NCBI GenBank assembly: GCA_003566455.1
Contig: PXDF01000114.1
Span: forward strand, 1 to 41,710
DNA length: 41,710 nucleotides
Reading direction: 5' to 3'
From: Desulfonatronovibrio sp.
GTDB lineage: Bacteria; Desulfobacterota; Desulfovibrionia; Desulfovibrionales; Desulfonatronovibrionaceae
The first letter of the stretch is position 1. Each line of letters opens with the position of its first letter. This document shows, in pieces, positions 1 to 8,734 of this stretch. The position numbers were made by a program, and so were the translations under genes. The notes under the pieces are model-generated. The model made no database searches, was not told the DNA's origin, and saw only the letters and a list, made by a program, of their open reading frames with translations.

Positions 1-596
1 AACCCAGTCTGGACAAGACCTCCAGGGAAAAAATCGAAATAATCATCAAAGAGTCCAAAAGGCTTGACAGTATCCTCAAGAATCTCATCACCTTTTCCCG
101 GCCTACCACTTCCCAGGAAAGGGAAGTCAATGTAAACCGGATACTTATGGATATCATGCAGCTTTTCCGTCTCAGCTGCGAAGAGCAGAACATCAAAACC
201 GAGACTGAAATCGATCACGGCCTTGCTCTGGCCAGGGGAGATCCAGAACTAATCAAGCAAGGCCTCATAAACGTTATTAAAAATTCCATTGAGGCCATGC
301 CTGATGGGGGTAATTTGACCCTTTCCACCTTCATGGAAGAAAACTTCATAGTGATAAAGGTGGGAGATACAGGAAAAGGAATACCTAAAAATATCAGGGA
401 GAAGGTTTTCAGTCCCTTTTTTTCCACAAAAAGAGGAGAGGCAGCCGGTCTTGGCCTGGCCATGACCAAAAAAATTGTAGAAGACATGGGTGGAAGGCTT
501 GAACTCTTCAGCCAGGAGAACAAAGGCACTATGGTTATCCTTTATCTGCCTCCGTCCGTGGCCCTGGAAAATAAACAGGACCAGCCTGAATCCTAG
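1..596 (+). CDS. Sensor histidine kinase, C-terminal part (truncated by window edge)
   Basis: The open frame runs in from the left edge (first full codon at base 3) and stops at 594-596, so the N-terminal sensor region is outside the window. The visible part begins in the dimerisation helix after the phospho-acceptor histidine (LDSILKNLITFSRP). It continues through a complete HATPase_c ATP-binding domain: N box (INVIKNSIEAMP), G1 (DTGKGIP), F box (FSPFFSTK) and G2 (GLGLAMTKKIVEDMGG). The family autophosphorylates on His and passes the phosphate to a response regulator. No regulator gene adjoins it here. The nearest one, at the far end of the window, is about 39 kb away and need not be its partner. 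The methionine at 147 is internal and should not be taken as the start. Confidence 0.9.
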   Translation, partial: PSLDKTSREKIEIIIKESKRLDSILKNLITFSRPTTSQEREVNVNRILMDIMQLFRLSCEEQNIKTETEIDHGLALARGDPELIKQGLINVIKNSIEAMPDGGNLTLSTFMEENFIVIKVGDTGKGIPKNIREKVFSPFFSTKRGEAAGLGLAMTKKIVEDMGGRLELFSQENKGTMVILYLPPSVALENKQDQPES

Positions 597-661
597 ACCT
601 GCCAACCCATCTTACCAAGGGACTGTTAAACTGTTCATGTAAATCTTAACTCGGCTCCGGG

Positions 662-667
662 TATAAT
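662..667 (+). promoter_or_regulatory. Candidate sigma-70 -10 box before the second histidine kinase
   Basis: A perfect TATAAT lies 38 bases before the ATG at 705. No convincing -35 hexamer is seen 16-18 bases upstream, so this is a weak call. There is no good Shine-Dalgarno sequence directly before the ATG at 705. Confidence 0.3.
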
Positions 668-704
668 CTCGAAGCGAGGCACTGAAAAGACCAAAGCTAT
701 TTTC

Positions 705-2546
705 ATGACTAAAAAAACAGTAGTTGCCAGCCTGATCATTCTGATTTTACTTTCATCCGCGGTTTTTTTAATGGCCATCCGGGCCAATAAAGAACTGGGG
801 GAGGTGGTGACCAGCCAGTTCAACGCCCAGCAGCTTACTCTTGCCCGAAAAATCGCCCAAGATATAGAATCTCATTTTGGATTTCTTGAGACGGCCCTGG
901 TCACATACTCCAGACACGCCCTTGAAGGGGACCTGAAGGAACAATCTCAACATCACTACCAGATCCTCAGGGACTGGCAGGTTGTCGCCCTTGGGATACT
1001 TCATTACAACAGCGAGGACCGCGCGCTGACTTCAAGCCCTGCCCTTGAATCCCTGGATGAGCTTGGTCTGGAATTTCCCAGGGAAGAATTCTTAAAGTCC
1101 TTGTCTTTACATAATCAGACTCCATTTTTTTATAGCAGGGCCATCAAACCGGCATCCGGCCCATTTGAACATACCAGAGTTATATTGCTCGCCACTCAAA
1201 GCGGGTATGTCCCGCGAACAGGGGTTCTGGATGAGGCCTCGAATGAATTTCACGTGACCTTCTTTGTGATGGACGCCCAGGAAATAGCCCGTCGCTACGC
1301 ACATGGAGTGGTGTCGGGCAAAACCGGATATCCCTGGGTGATCGATGATCAGGGGTATTTCATTTATCACGTGGAAGAAGACTTTCTGGGACAGAACTCC
1401 CTGACCGTCCGCCACGACAAAAACCCCACCATATCCTACCAGAAAATAAACGACATTACCAGGCAAAAACTTTTACAGGGAGAAGAAGGAACAGACTGGT
1501 ATATCTCAGGATGGCACAGGGATGTGATCACGGAAATGAAAAAACTTGTTGCCTTCAGCCCGGTAAACTTTCCTCCCGGTTTCCCGAGTGACTCAACTCA
1601 TATTGTCTGGTCGGTGGGCCTGGCGGCTCCGGATACCGAGGTTTACGGTCTGATCCAGCCCATTGTGATCAGGCAATGGTCTGTGGTGGGACTGTTCGTA
1701 ATAATCATTGTTTCCGGTCTGCTGACCCTGTATCTTATATCTCTACGCTGGAATCAGGATCTTGCCAGAAAGGTTGAGGAAAAAACCATACATCTTGTCA
1801 GATCCCAGGACCTTTTGCAAAAGGAAAAAGAAAAAGTTGAGCTGAGCCTGCAGGCTCTTGTTGAAGCTCAGAGGAAACTGGTTCAGTCTGAAAGATTCGC
1901 GGCAATAGGTGAAGCAGCGTCTCACCTTTCCCATGAAATAAAAAACCCTCTCATGATCATGTCCGGTTTTGCCAGGCAGGTCATGCGAACTTTCCCAGAG
2001 AATGATCCCAACAGGGAAAAGCTTGATATCATCTCCGGGGAAGCAAAACGCCTGGAAAGCATGCTCAATCAGGTCAGAAATTTCACCAGACCTCAATTAC
2101 CTCAGAAGGAACTGGGACAAATAAATGACCTCATCCGTGAAACTTTGCAGCTGGTCCAGGAAGAACTGGACATGGCCAGGGTAAGTCTGGAGCTCAACCT
2201 GTCCCCGGACCTGCCCAGCTCATACTTTGACCGGGCACAGTTGAAACAGGTGCTCATAAACCTGATCAAAAACGCCTGGGAAGCCATTCCCGGAGGAGGA
2301 ACAATATCCATATCCACGGGCCTGGAAAGGGAGCGGATCATGGTTTCCATAGAGGACACAGGGGTGGGTATCTCCGATGACAAGCTCAAGCAGATTTTCA
2401 GTCCATTCTTCACCACCAAGGAGAAGGGAACAGGGCTGGGACTGGCAGTCACATACCGGATAATTCAGGATCACCAGGGTGATATTAAAGCGAACAGCAC
2501 GGTGGGCCAGGGATCCAGGTTTACCTTTTATCTGCCCCTGCAGTGA
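705..2546 (+). CDS. Membrane sensor histidine kinase with periplasmic Cache-like domain
   Basis: This is a 613-residue two-component sensor. A membrane segment at about residues 5-24 and a second at about 324-346 bracket a periplasmic region of roughly 300 residues. That region looks like a Cache ligand-binding fold (WVIDDQGYFIYHVEEDFLGQ near residue 211). A charged coiled coil (about 350-395) leads to the HisKA H box with phospho-acceptor His410 in SHEIKNP. The HATPase domain follows with N box (INLIKNAWEAIPGG), G1 (DTGVGIS), F box (FSPFFTT) and G2 (GTGLGLAVTYRI). No HAMP domain is recognisable. No in-frame start was found upstream of 705, and the Shine-Dalgarno is poor. The preceding gene is also a kinase fragment with a similar catalytic core, which suggests a duplicated kinase pair. 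The ligand cannot be told from sequence. Confidence 0.92.
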   Translation: MTKKTVVASLIILILLSSAVFLMAIRANKELGEVVTSQFNAQQLTLARKIAQDIESHFGFLETALVTYSRHALEGDLKEQSQHHYQILRDWQVVALGILHYNSEDRALTSSPALESLDELGLEFPREEFLKSLSLHNQTPFFYSRAIKPASGPFEHTRVILLATQSGYVPRTGVLDEASNEFHVTFFVMDAQEIARRYAHGVVSGKTGYPWVIDDQGYFIYHVEEDFLGQNSLTVRHDKNPTISYQKINDITRQKLLQGEEGTDWYISGWHRDVITEMKKLVAFSPVNFPPGFPSDSTHIVWSVGLAAPDTEVYGLIQPIVIRQWSVVGLFVIIIVSGLLTLYLISLRWNQDLARKVEEKTIHLVRSQDLLQKEKEKVELSLQALVEAQRKLVQSERFAAIGEAASHLSHEIKNPLMIMSGFARQVMRTFPENDPNREKLDIISGEAKRLESMLNQVRNFTRPQLPQKELGQINDLIRETLQLVQEELDMARVSLELNLSPDLPSSYFDRAQLKQVLINLIKNAWEAIPGGGTISISTGLERERIMVSIEDTGVGISDDKLKQIFSPFFTTKEKGTGLGLAVTYRIIQDHQGDIKANSTVGQGSRFTFYLPLQ

Positions 2547-2630
2547 TGTACTTTTCAATTTGCCTGTTCAGCTCTCAACTCTCGGGGTTGTATTTTTCAC
2601 AGGGACAGGTTATATTAAATATTATATATA

Positions 2631-2769
2631 AATTGAGCGATTTGACCTGTGACTGCTTGATAAGCCTCTGTCATTGCGGGAACCTGAAGTGCGCGTGGCA
2701 ATCTCATAGTAACTGACTGAGATTGCTTAGCTTCCCTCGCAATGACAGATAAAAATCGCTCAATTCAGG
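2631..2769. repeat. Palindromic intergenic repeat, copy A
   Basis: This element has nested inverted repeats. The outer ends are a perfect 13-bp pair (2631-2643 with 2753-2765, AATTGAGCGATTT). A middle pair of 11 bp, CTGTCATTGCG, lies at 2668-2678 with 2738-2748. An inner 9-bp pair, GCAATCTCA, lies at 2698-2706 with 2718-2726. The ends match, in the opposite orientation, those of the element at 39904-40055. The GTCATTGCGAG...GCAATCTC core resembles a widespread class of bacterial intergenic palindromes. It lies between two plus-strand genes and has no coding capacity, so it is probably a non-autonomous (MITE- or REP-like) element. Confidence 0.75.
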
Positions 2770-2808
2770 TCATTATTAATCTGCAACTTTTTTCCAAGGA
2801 GGAAATGT

Positions 2809-3084
2809 ATGACCCCAAACAAAGATGATCTCAAAGCAAAAATAATCTCTCTTTTCCCTGAGATTAAAAAGTATGGCCTGGAATTTGACCTGGAAATGGA
2901 CAAGGCCAACAACGCCTGGCTTGCCAGGTTTAAGAAGAATGAGCATGAACTGGCCACTCATTTGGAAGAAAAGGACATTGAGGAATGTCTGAGCGGCATC
3001 AAATGCTTTAATCTGGGAATCCAGCTTGGACAGTTTATCCGCAATTATTGCGAGGACGGCAAAGACTGCAAGCTTGGCCTTTAA
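2809..3084 (+). CDS. Small protein with paired CX5C motifs, unknown function
   Basis: This 91-residue soluble protein has a strong Shine-Dalgarno (AAGGAGG) about 6 bases before the ATG and a terminator just downstream, so it is very likely expressed as a single-gene unit. It is acidic and lysine-rich with no signal peptide or membrane segment. The C-terminal third holds four cysteines as two CX5C pairs, C60/C66 and C81/C87, which could bind a metal or form disulfides. I do not recognise the family and assign no function. The upstream 260 bases contain repeat copy A, so any promoter must lie within or beside the element. Confidence 0.75.
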   Translation: MTPNKDDLKAKIISLFPEIKKYGLEFDLEMDKANNAWLARFKKNEHELATHLEEKDIEECLSGIKCFNLGIQLGQFIRNYCEDGKDCKLGL

Positions 3085-3111
3085 TACCACAGATCATGTT
3101 TTCCCAAACTG

Positions 3112-3148
3112 AAAAAGGGATCAAGGCAACCAGCCCTGATCCCTTTTT
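3112..3148. terminator. Rho-independent terminator, bidirectional
   Basis: A 12-bp perfect inverted repeat, AAAAAGGGATCA (3112-3123) with TGATCCCTTTTT (3137-3148), has a 13-base loop. The T run on plus terminates the 91-residue gene. The A run on the other side could terminate the convergent DUF1844 gene. Confidence 0.85.
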
Positions 3149-3175
3149 TAGTTGAAGATAACTGGATTTTTAAAA

Positions 3176-3598
3176 TCAACTGGCCTTCTGGACGTATTTC
3201 ATCCTGACTTCAAAGAGAAAATCCCTGAGCACCTTTTCTTCATCCGGGGTCAGGTTGCCTCTGGTTTTCTGTTCCAGCATGGCCAGAATATCGATTGTAT
3301 GCTTAGCCATGGGCAGATTAACACTGGGCTCTCCACCTTCCTGCTCGGCTATCTCACCAAGATGCATCAGTGCTGAAGAGCTGAGGGACAGGACAAAGGT
3401 AAAAAAGTCAACCTTTGGTAAAGGGGTATCTTCCCTGGCTGATACTTTTTTGTAATCTTCGGCAACCTTTTTGCGCTCCATTTTTTTGGCATGGCTTTCT
3501 TCAGGCTTGCTTTCCGGCGTCTGTTCCTCTTTTACATGATCATCATCATATTTGATTCTCCTGTCAGTCACCTTGATTTCTTCATTTTCCTGATTCAT
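3176..3598 (-). CDS. DUF1844 family protein
   Basis: The C-terminal 75 residues match the DUF1844 pattern: a hydrophobic FFTFVLSLSSSALMHLGEI, then NLPMAKHTIDILAMLEQKTRGNLTPDE-type helices. The N-terminal half is a charged, low-complexity stretch rich in Glu and Lys. I chose the ATG at 3598 (140 residues) because GGAGG lies about 8 bases upstream. An in-frame ATG at 3628 would add ten residues but has no ribosome binding site. The family is common in Desulfobacterota and has no established function. It is convergent with the 91-residue gene and shares its terminator. Confidence 0.8.
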   Translation of the reverse strand: MNQENEEIKVTDRRIKYDDDHVKEEQTPESKPEESHAKKMERKKVAEDYKKVSAREDTPLPKVDFFTFVLSLSSSALMHLGEIAEQEGGEPSVNLPMAKHTIDILAMLEQKTRGNLTPDEEKVLRDFLFEVRMKYVQKAS

Positions 3599-3696
3599 AT
3601 TCTTAACCTCCTCAAAAACATTTTTCATTGTTCAAGACTCAAGAACAAAGGTCTGATAGTTGAAAAAAATTACGGCCTCCACCCTCTGCCCTTTCC

Positions 3697-4845
3697 TCAA
3701 TTATCCAGGGTCTGCTCATAAGCTGACATGGCCTGTTCAAGATAGTCCCTTGCTCCTGAAAATCCCCCCTGTCTGACCAGTGCTCCCCTTAGGGCGAAGA
3801 GTCCTGCCAGCAGATCTGGCCAGTCCACGTATCCCATGTGTCCCAGGCGGACGATTTTTCCCTTGAGATGATCCTGGCCTCCGGCCATAAGGACTTTATA
3901 CTCCCTGGCAGCTGTATTCAAAAGCTCTACTCCGTCAATGCCCGGAGGCAGCTTGATGGAGGTCAGGCCCCAAGTATAATTATTGCCGGCCAGAAGTTCA
4001 AGTCCCAGGCATTTCACTCCGGTTCTGACCATCCTGGTCATGGCCATCTGCCTGTTAAAAATCCTTTCAAGCCCCTGTTCCTGAAAATATTGCAGGCACT
4101 GTTCCAGGGCAACAATAAGGTTAATGGCCGGAGTAAAAAGAGTCTGCCCTGCCAGGCATTTTTCCCTTTCTTTCAGCAGGTTGAAATAAAAATTTCTGGA
4201 TTTTATCTCACGAGCCCTGTTCCAGGCCTTTTCACTCAGAGCGATAAAGGCCAGGCCCGGCGGGAGCATCATGCCCTTCTGGGAACCCGTCAGCAGACAG
4301 TCCAGCCCCCATTCATCCATGGGACATGGGGATATGCCAACGGCTGATATCCCGTCGACAACAATAATTTTATCCTTTAGCCGACAAAGTCTGGCCAGCT
4401 CCTGAACCGGATGAAGAACTCCTGTTGATGTTTCAGAAGCCTGCACCAGAACCCCGCTGATATCTGGAAACCTGGACAGAGCGTTCTCCACATCCCTGGG
4501 CTTGACAGAATGACCCCACTGCAGGGGCAGGGCAACGATATCCAGGCCATGAGCCTCGGAAATCTCAGACCATCTCTGTCCGAATTTTCCCGCCTCAACC
4601 ACCAGCACCTTTTCACCCGGGGCAAAAAGACTGGTCACCGCCGCAGACATGGCTCCTGTGCCTGAAGAGGTCAGGGTCAATACAGGCTGTTCTGTGCAGA
4701 AAAGATATTGCAGTCCGGTCTGGACCCTTTTCATGATGTCTTTGAAATCCTGTTTGCGGTGGTGAATCATGTCTCTGGCCAGGGCCAGCCGGATATTTTC
4801 CGGTAATGGGGTCGGTCCCGGGGTCAGCAGTCTCAATTTATCCAC
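3697..4845 (-). CDS. PLP-dependent class V aminotransferase (serine-pyruvate / alanine-glyoxylate type)
   Basis: This 382-residue protein is of normal length for the alanine-glyoxylate / serine-pyruvate aminotransferase family (fold type I, cytosolic). The Gly/Ser/Thr-rich cofactor loop is LTLTSSGTGAMSAAV, the Asp that holds the pyridine nitrogen is in VVDGISAVG, and the Schiff-base lysine is in TGSQKGMMLPPG. The start is GTG at 4845 with AAGGAG about 9 bases upstream. Family members interconvert glyoxylate, alanine, serine and pyruvate, but the true substrate pair cannot be read from sequence. It lies downstream of polA on the same strand with a 206-base gap that holds an octamer repeat. Confidence 0.88.
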   Translation of the reverse strand: MDKLRLLTPGPTPLPENIRLALARDMIHHRKQDFKDIMKRVQTGLQYLFCTEQPVLTLTSSGTGAMSAAVTSLFAPGEKVLVVEAGKFGQRWSEISEAHGLDIVALPLQWGHSVKPRDVENALSRFPDISGVLVQASETSTGVLHPVQELARLCRLKDKIIVVDGISAVGISPCPMDEWGLDCLLTGSQKGMMLPPGLAFIALSEKAWNRAREIKSRNFYFNLLKEREKCLAGQTLFTPAINLIVALEQCLQYFQEQGLERIFNRQMAMTRMVRTGVKCLGLELLAGNNYTWGLTSIKLPPGIDGVELLNTAAREYKVLMAGGQDHLKGKIVRLGHMGYVDWPDLLAGLFALRGALVRQGGFSGARDYLEQAMSAYEQTLDN

Positions 4846-5000
4846 TCAACTTGTCTCCTTTATTATTCAGGTGTTATGCCAACAATGCATCCTGTGTTTT
4901 TGTGTAAATATTTCTATATTACCGCACCGACTCACTGACTACTGAAGCACCAACGCACTGTCTTACCTCTTCCCTCTTTGCGCTTACCACTCTGCCCACA

Positions 5001-5056
5001 GATTCACCGATTTACCGATTCACCGATTCACATATTCACCGGTTCACCGATTCAAC
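5001..5056. repeat. Tandem octanucleotide tract (7 units of GATTCACC type)
   Basis: There are seven consecutive 8-base units. The consensus is GATTCACC, and each unit differs by at most two bases. The polA stop codon (5052-5054) lies inside the last unit. The same octamer family forms a longer tract at 19703-19806. A short related stretch (ACTCACTGACTACTGA) occurs at about 4929-4945. Confidence 0.85.
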
Positions 5057-7598
5057 CATGCGCCTCAGCCCAGTTTTTACCCACTCCCCAGTCAACCACC
5101 AGGGGAACATCAAGTTCTTCCACATTGCTCATGACAGCTCCCAGCCGTCTGCCGGCCTCTTCAGCCCTGGATTTATCAACCTCCATCACCAGTTCGTCAT
5201 GAATCTGGAGAATAAGCAAGGCTCCCATTTTTTTCAGCTCATCATCCCGGTCAACCGCCAGCATGGCCTTTTTAATCACATCAGCGGCTGAACCCTGAAC
5301 CACTGTATTAATGGCCATTCTCGCGGCCTGCTGGGAGAGGTTTGAATTCCTGGAGTTAATTTCCGGCAAAAGCCTTCTGCGCCCGGCAATGGTAGTCACA
5401 TAGCCTTTTTCAGAGGCGGATTTTTCTATGTCATCATAAAACTGGCGAACCTTTTCCAGCTTGCTGAAATATTTTTCGATGAATTTTTTAGCCTCATCAA
5501 GGGAAATTGTCAGTTCCCGGCTCAGCTTCTGAGGCCCCATGCCGTAGAGCAAACCAAAATTAATGGTCTTGGCCTTTCTGCGCTCATCCGGGCTGACCAT
5601 TGAGATTTCCTTATCAAAAAGGAGTCCGGCCGTGCGTGTGTGAATATCCTCTCCCCTGGAAAAAGACTCCAGAAGGTTGGGATCCCGGGACATATGGGCC
5701 ATGATGCGCAGCTCAATCTGTGAGTAGTCCGCTGAAACCATAAGTTTCCCGGGCCCCGGCACGAAACAGGCACGCATCCTGGGCCCGAACTCCCCCCGGA
5801 TGGGGATATTCTGCAGATTGGGTTTGCTGCTGGACAATCTGCCCGTTGCCGTGGCCAATTGATTGAAAGTGGTGTGCAGGCGGCCGTCTGAACCCACCTT
5901 TTCCGGTAAAGGTTCAAGATAGGTGGACCTCAGTTTTTCAAGGGTCCTGAACTCAAGAATGAGACCGATGATTGGATGAGCCCCCTTCATGGACTCAAGC
6001 ACAATATTGGAAGTGGAAAAGGCCCCTTTAGGTGTCTTGCGCCTGGGTTTAAGTTCAAGCTCGTCAAAGAGAACAGCCGCGGTCTGCCGGGTGGATCTGA
6101 TATTAAACTCTTTACCGGCCAGGGCGAAAATTTCTGAGGTAAGTTCCTCCAGCCGCTCCTTGACCTTTTCCAGAAAAAGAGAAAAAGCATTCAGGTCTAT
6201 GCCGATTCCCGCTGCCTCCATCTTTAAAAGCACCGGAATCAGGGGCATCTCCAAATCCCGCATCAGGGTTTCAAGCCCGGCTGATTTAATTCTGTTTTCC
6301 AGGAGTCTTCCGATCTTAAGGGCTGCCAGACCCTTATTCTCCTCATTGGCATCAACTTCAGGAGAATACACCCTGAATATGTGTTCAAAATCATATTCCC
6401 TGGCTTCCGTGTTGAGCAGATAAGCTGCCAGGGAAATATCAAAAAAGTCCGGGGGGTCGGTACTGAGCCACGCTTTATGGGAGGCTGCCAGCTCTTTGAG
6501 TGAAAAAACATAAGTTTTCAGACAAGTAAGCATTTTTTGCAATTCTTCAGGTTCTGACTCCAACTGCCACTCTTCACCATTAATTCCCAGGATAAACCCT
6601 TTTTCAGTCTGGAAAAGGCCAGCCGCGTCAATGCCTTTAAGATCCGGAATCCCCTTCCTGGGTGATCCGGGCCCGCTGTTCAAAGAAAGAAGTGAGTGCC
6701 GGATCTCTTTCTTCACGCTTATCCCTGGAAGCTCCCGTAAAAGAGAATTGAATTCATACTTTTTTAAAAAATCAGCCAGGGACGGATTGTCAATGGGTTC
6801 AAGGGTAAGATCCCCTGCACTCAACTGTTGCCCGCAATCATACCTGAGTCTTGTGAGTTCACGGAAAATGAAAATATTATCCAGATGATCCCTGATTTTT
6901 TTCTGATCTTTGGCTGGAAGTTCATCAAACTCATCCCTGATCATCTCCAGACTGGGAAATTTTGTCATGATGATCCTGGCCGTTTTGGGCCCGATCCCCG
7001 GCACTCCGGGTATATTATCCGAACTGTCGCCCACCAGGGCCTGAAAATCAGGCCATTGCCCCGGTTCAAGGCCAGTGTCCCGCCTGAAATCATCAACAGT
7101 TATAAGCATATCCTTTTTAACACCCGGATCCCACATGAACACCTGGTCGTCCAGAAGTTGCTTCAGGTCCTTGTCCGAGGCCACAATAACTACAGCGTGA
7201 TCCTTCTTCAATGCCTGAGTCTGTCCGGCAATAAGGTCGTCCGCCTCAACCCCGTTGGACACGAATGTTTTGAAACCCATAAGCCTGACCCCTTCCAGGG
7301 CAGGATCAATCTGAACAGTCAGGTCTTCAGGCATTTTGGGCCGCTGGGCCTTGTATTCTTTATAGATTTCGTTTCTGAAGGTAGGCCCTTTTCCGTCAAT
7401 GAAGAAAGCGGCGTACCTGGGTTTTTCCTCCCTGATCAGTTTAAACAGGATCCGCAGGACAATGAAGATGGCATTGGTGGGAAACCCGTCAGATCTTTTC
7501 AGGTCAGGAAAAGCATAAAAGGCTCTATACATAAATGAACTGCCATCTATGAGGAATACCGGGTCACTCTTCAGAGCAAGCTTTTTTTTCAGCGTCAT
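5052..7598 (-). CDS. polA: DNA polymerase I
   Basis: This 848-residue family A polymerase serves in Okazaki fragment maturation and repair. The N-terminal third (about 1-290) is the 5'-3' flap exonuclease domain, with FLIDGSSFMYRAF, VEADDLIAG and GDSSDNIPGVPGIGPKTA. The C-terminal half carries polymerase motif A (SADYSQIELRIMAH), motif B (RRKAKTINFGLLYGMG) and motif C (QIHDELVMEV). The middle segment is short, and the DxE-type metal motif of a working 3'-5' proofreading domain is not apparent. This fits a length about 80 residues below the E. coli enzyme, so proofreading is probably absent. The ATG at 7598 overlaps the end of the upstream DHH gene by 35 bases, suggesting translational coupling. 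Confidence 0.97.
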   Translation of the reverse strand: MTLKKKLALKSDPVFLIDGSSFMYRAFYAFPDLKRSDGFPTNAIFIVLRILFKLIREEKPRYAAFFIDGKGPTFRNEIYKEYKAQRPKMPEDLTVQIDPALEGVRLMGFKTFVSNGVEADDLIAGQTQALKKDHAVVIVASDKDLKQLLDDQVFMWDPGVKKDMLITVDDFRRDTGLEPGQWPDFQALVGDSSDNIPGVPGIGPKTARIIMTKFPSLEMIRDEFDELPAKDQKKIRDHLDNIFIFRELTRLRYDCGQQLSAGDLTLEPIDNPSLADFLKKYEFNSLLRELPGISVKKEIRHSLLSLNSGPGSPRKGIPDLKGIDAAGLFQTEKGFILGINGEEWQLESEPEELQKMLTCLKTYVFSLKELAASHKAWLSTDPPDFFDISLAAYLLNTEAREYDFEHIFRVYSPEVDANEENKGLAALKIGRLLENRIKSAGLETLMRDLEMPLIPVLLKMEAAGIGIDLNAFSLFLEKVKERLEELTSEIFALAGKEFNIRSTRQTAAVLFDELELKPRRKTPKGAFSTSNIVLESMKGAHPIIGLILEFRTLEKLRSTYLEPLPEKVGSDGRLHTTFNQLATATGRLSSSKPNLQNIPIRGEFGPRMRACFVPGPGKLMVSADYSQIELRIMAHMSRDPNLLESFSRGEDIHTRTAGLLFDKEISMVSPDERRKAKTINFGLLYGMGPQKLSRELTISLDEAKKFIEKYFSKLEKVRQFYDDIEKSASEKGYVTTIAGRRRLLPEINSRNSNLSQQAARMAINTVVQGSAADVIKKAMLAVDRDDELKKMGALLILQIHDELVMEVDKSRAEEAGRRLGAVMSNVEELDVPLVVDWGVGKNWAEAHG

Positions 7599-8634
7599 TC
7601 TTTTCCTTTAAAGCCGTGACTCCGTTTCCGGCTGGCTTCTTGGACTTGATTCTTTTTTTAAGGTTTATTTCCGAAAGTCTCTGTAGGATAAACTGCTGGC
7701 AATGAGTATTGTCGATTTTATCAAGGGAAATTTCCGCTCGGGCCATCTGTTTATGCCCGCCCGCGGTTCCAATATTCCCGAACATCTGAGAAGCCATTTT
7801 TCCCATATCCTTTCTCAGTCCGTCTCCCCTGAATACCACCACCAGTGAATTCTGGTGAATACCGCTGACTATATCCCATGATATATTATGGATGCGCAGG
7901 AAAAAATCAGCCAGGATAACAAGTATGTCCGGAGACTCCACCTTGCCCATGAACACAGAGGCCCCGTTACCCATAAGCTTGACCTTGCGGAAGGCCAGGG
8001 AAAAATACTTGAGCCACTCCTTGTGGAACTCAGAGCGGACAATCTTCTGCAGCAGCAATGGATTGTAGAACTTGGTCAGGTATCTGAATGCCCTGATGTC
8101 CACATCGCAGAACTTGCGCTCAAAACTCTGGGTGTCGGTCTTTATCCCGTAAAGAAGTGCGGTTGCGAGAAGCTTGCCCGGCCGGATATTCAGGTTGTAA
8201 AGGTATTCGGTCAGAAGGGAGCTTGTGGCACCGTAATCCGGGTTTATTTCCATGTACAGAGCCTCAACCGGTTTTTCCTTTTTAAGAGGATGATGATCCA
8301 GAACAACTGAGAACTTGATTTTTTCAAATTGCGGATGATGATGGGGCTGAGAGTCAACAAGGGCAAACCTGTCATACTGGGCCGCCAGAAGAGGCGTCAG
8401 CTTCAGAATGGGAATGCGCAGAAGCTTGATCATGGCCAGGTTGTCAGGTCTGGAAATTTCATTGACATGAGCGATAGCCACTGTCTGGACCTTGCGGTAT
8501 AGAATGCGCTTCAACGCCATGGCTGAGGCCAGGGCATCCGGATCAGCATTGATAAGGATGAGCAGGCGCTCATCCTTATTGAAAAGCTTGATCATATCAT
8601 TGAGTTTTGAACCCAGATTTCTAAAATAAGCCAT
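7564..8634 (-). CDS. DHH/DHHA1 family phosphoesterase (NrnA-like)
   Basis: This 356-residue protein has the DHH phosphoesterase signatures in order: NADPDALASAMAL (motif I), DSQPHHHPQF (motif II), LDHHPLKK (motif III, the DHH itself), GATSSLLTEYL (motif IV), and near the C-terminus a DHHA1-type GTAGGHKQMARAE substrate loop. Related enzymes (NrnA) degrade short RNA oligonucleotides or pAp, using Mn2+. Its role here is inferred only. The C-terminal tail is Lys-rich. The stop codon overlaps the start region of polA, so the two are likely one transcript and may serve nucleic acid turnover and repair. Confidence 0.88.
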   Translation of the reverse strand: MAYFRNLGSKLNDMIKLFNKDERLLILINADPDALASAMALKRILYRKVQTVAIAHVNEISRPDNLAMIKLLRIPILKLTPLLAAQYDRFALVDSQPHHHPQFEKIKFSVVLDHHPLKKEKPVEALYMEINPDYGATSSLLTEYLYNLNIRPGKLLATALLYGIKTDTQSFERKFCDVDIRAFRYLTKFYNPLLLQKIVRSEFHKEWLKYFSLAFRKVKLMGNGASVFMGKVESPDILVILADFFLRIHNISWDIVSGIHQNSLVVVFRGDGLRKDMGKMASQMFGNIGTAGGHKQMARAEISLDKIDNTHCQQFILQRLSEINLKKRIKSKKPAGNGVTALKEKNDAEKKACSEE

Positions 8635-8734
8635 AAATCCTCATTTGATTTTTACAGGAAGACCGGCCACCACCATGATTACTTTGTAACACACCTTATC
8701 TCTCCTGCCTGATTTATCGACTGCCAGAACCAGG

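Noticed and set aside
3598-3628. The longer start of the DUF1844 gene at 3628
   Set aside because: There is no Shine-Dalgarno before it, whereas GGAGG lies directly before ATG 3598.
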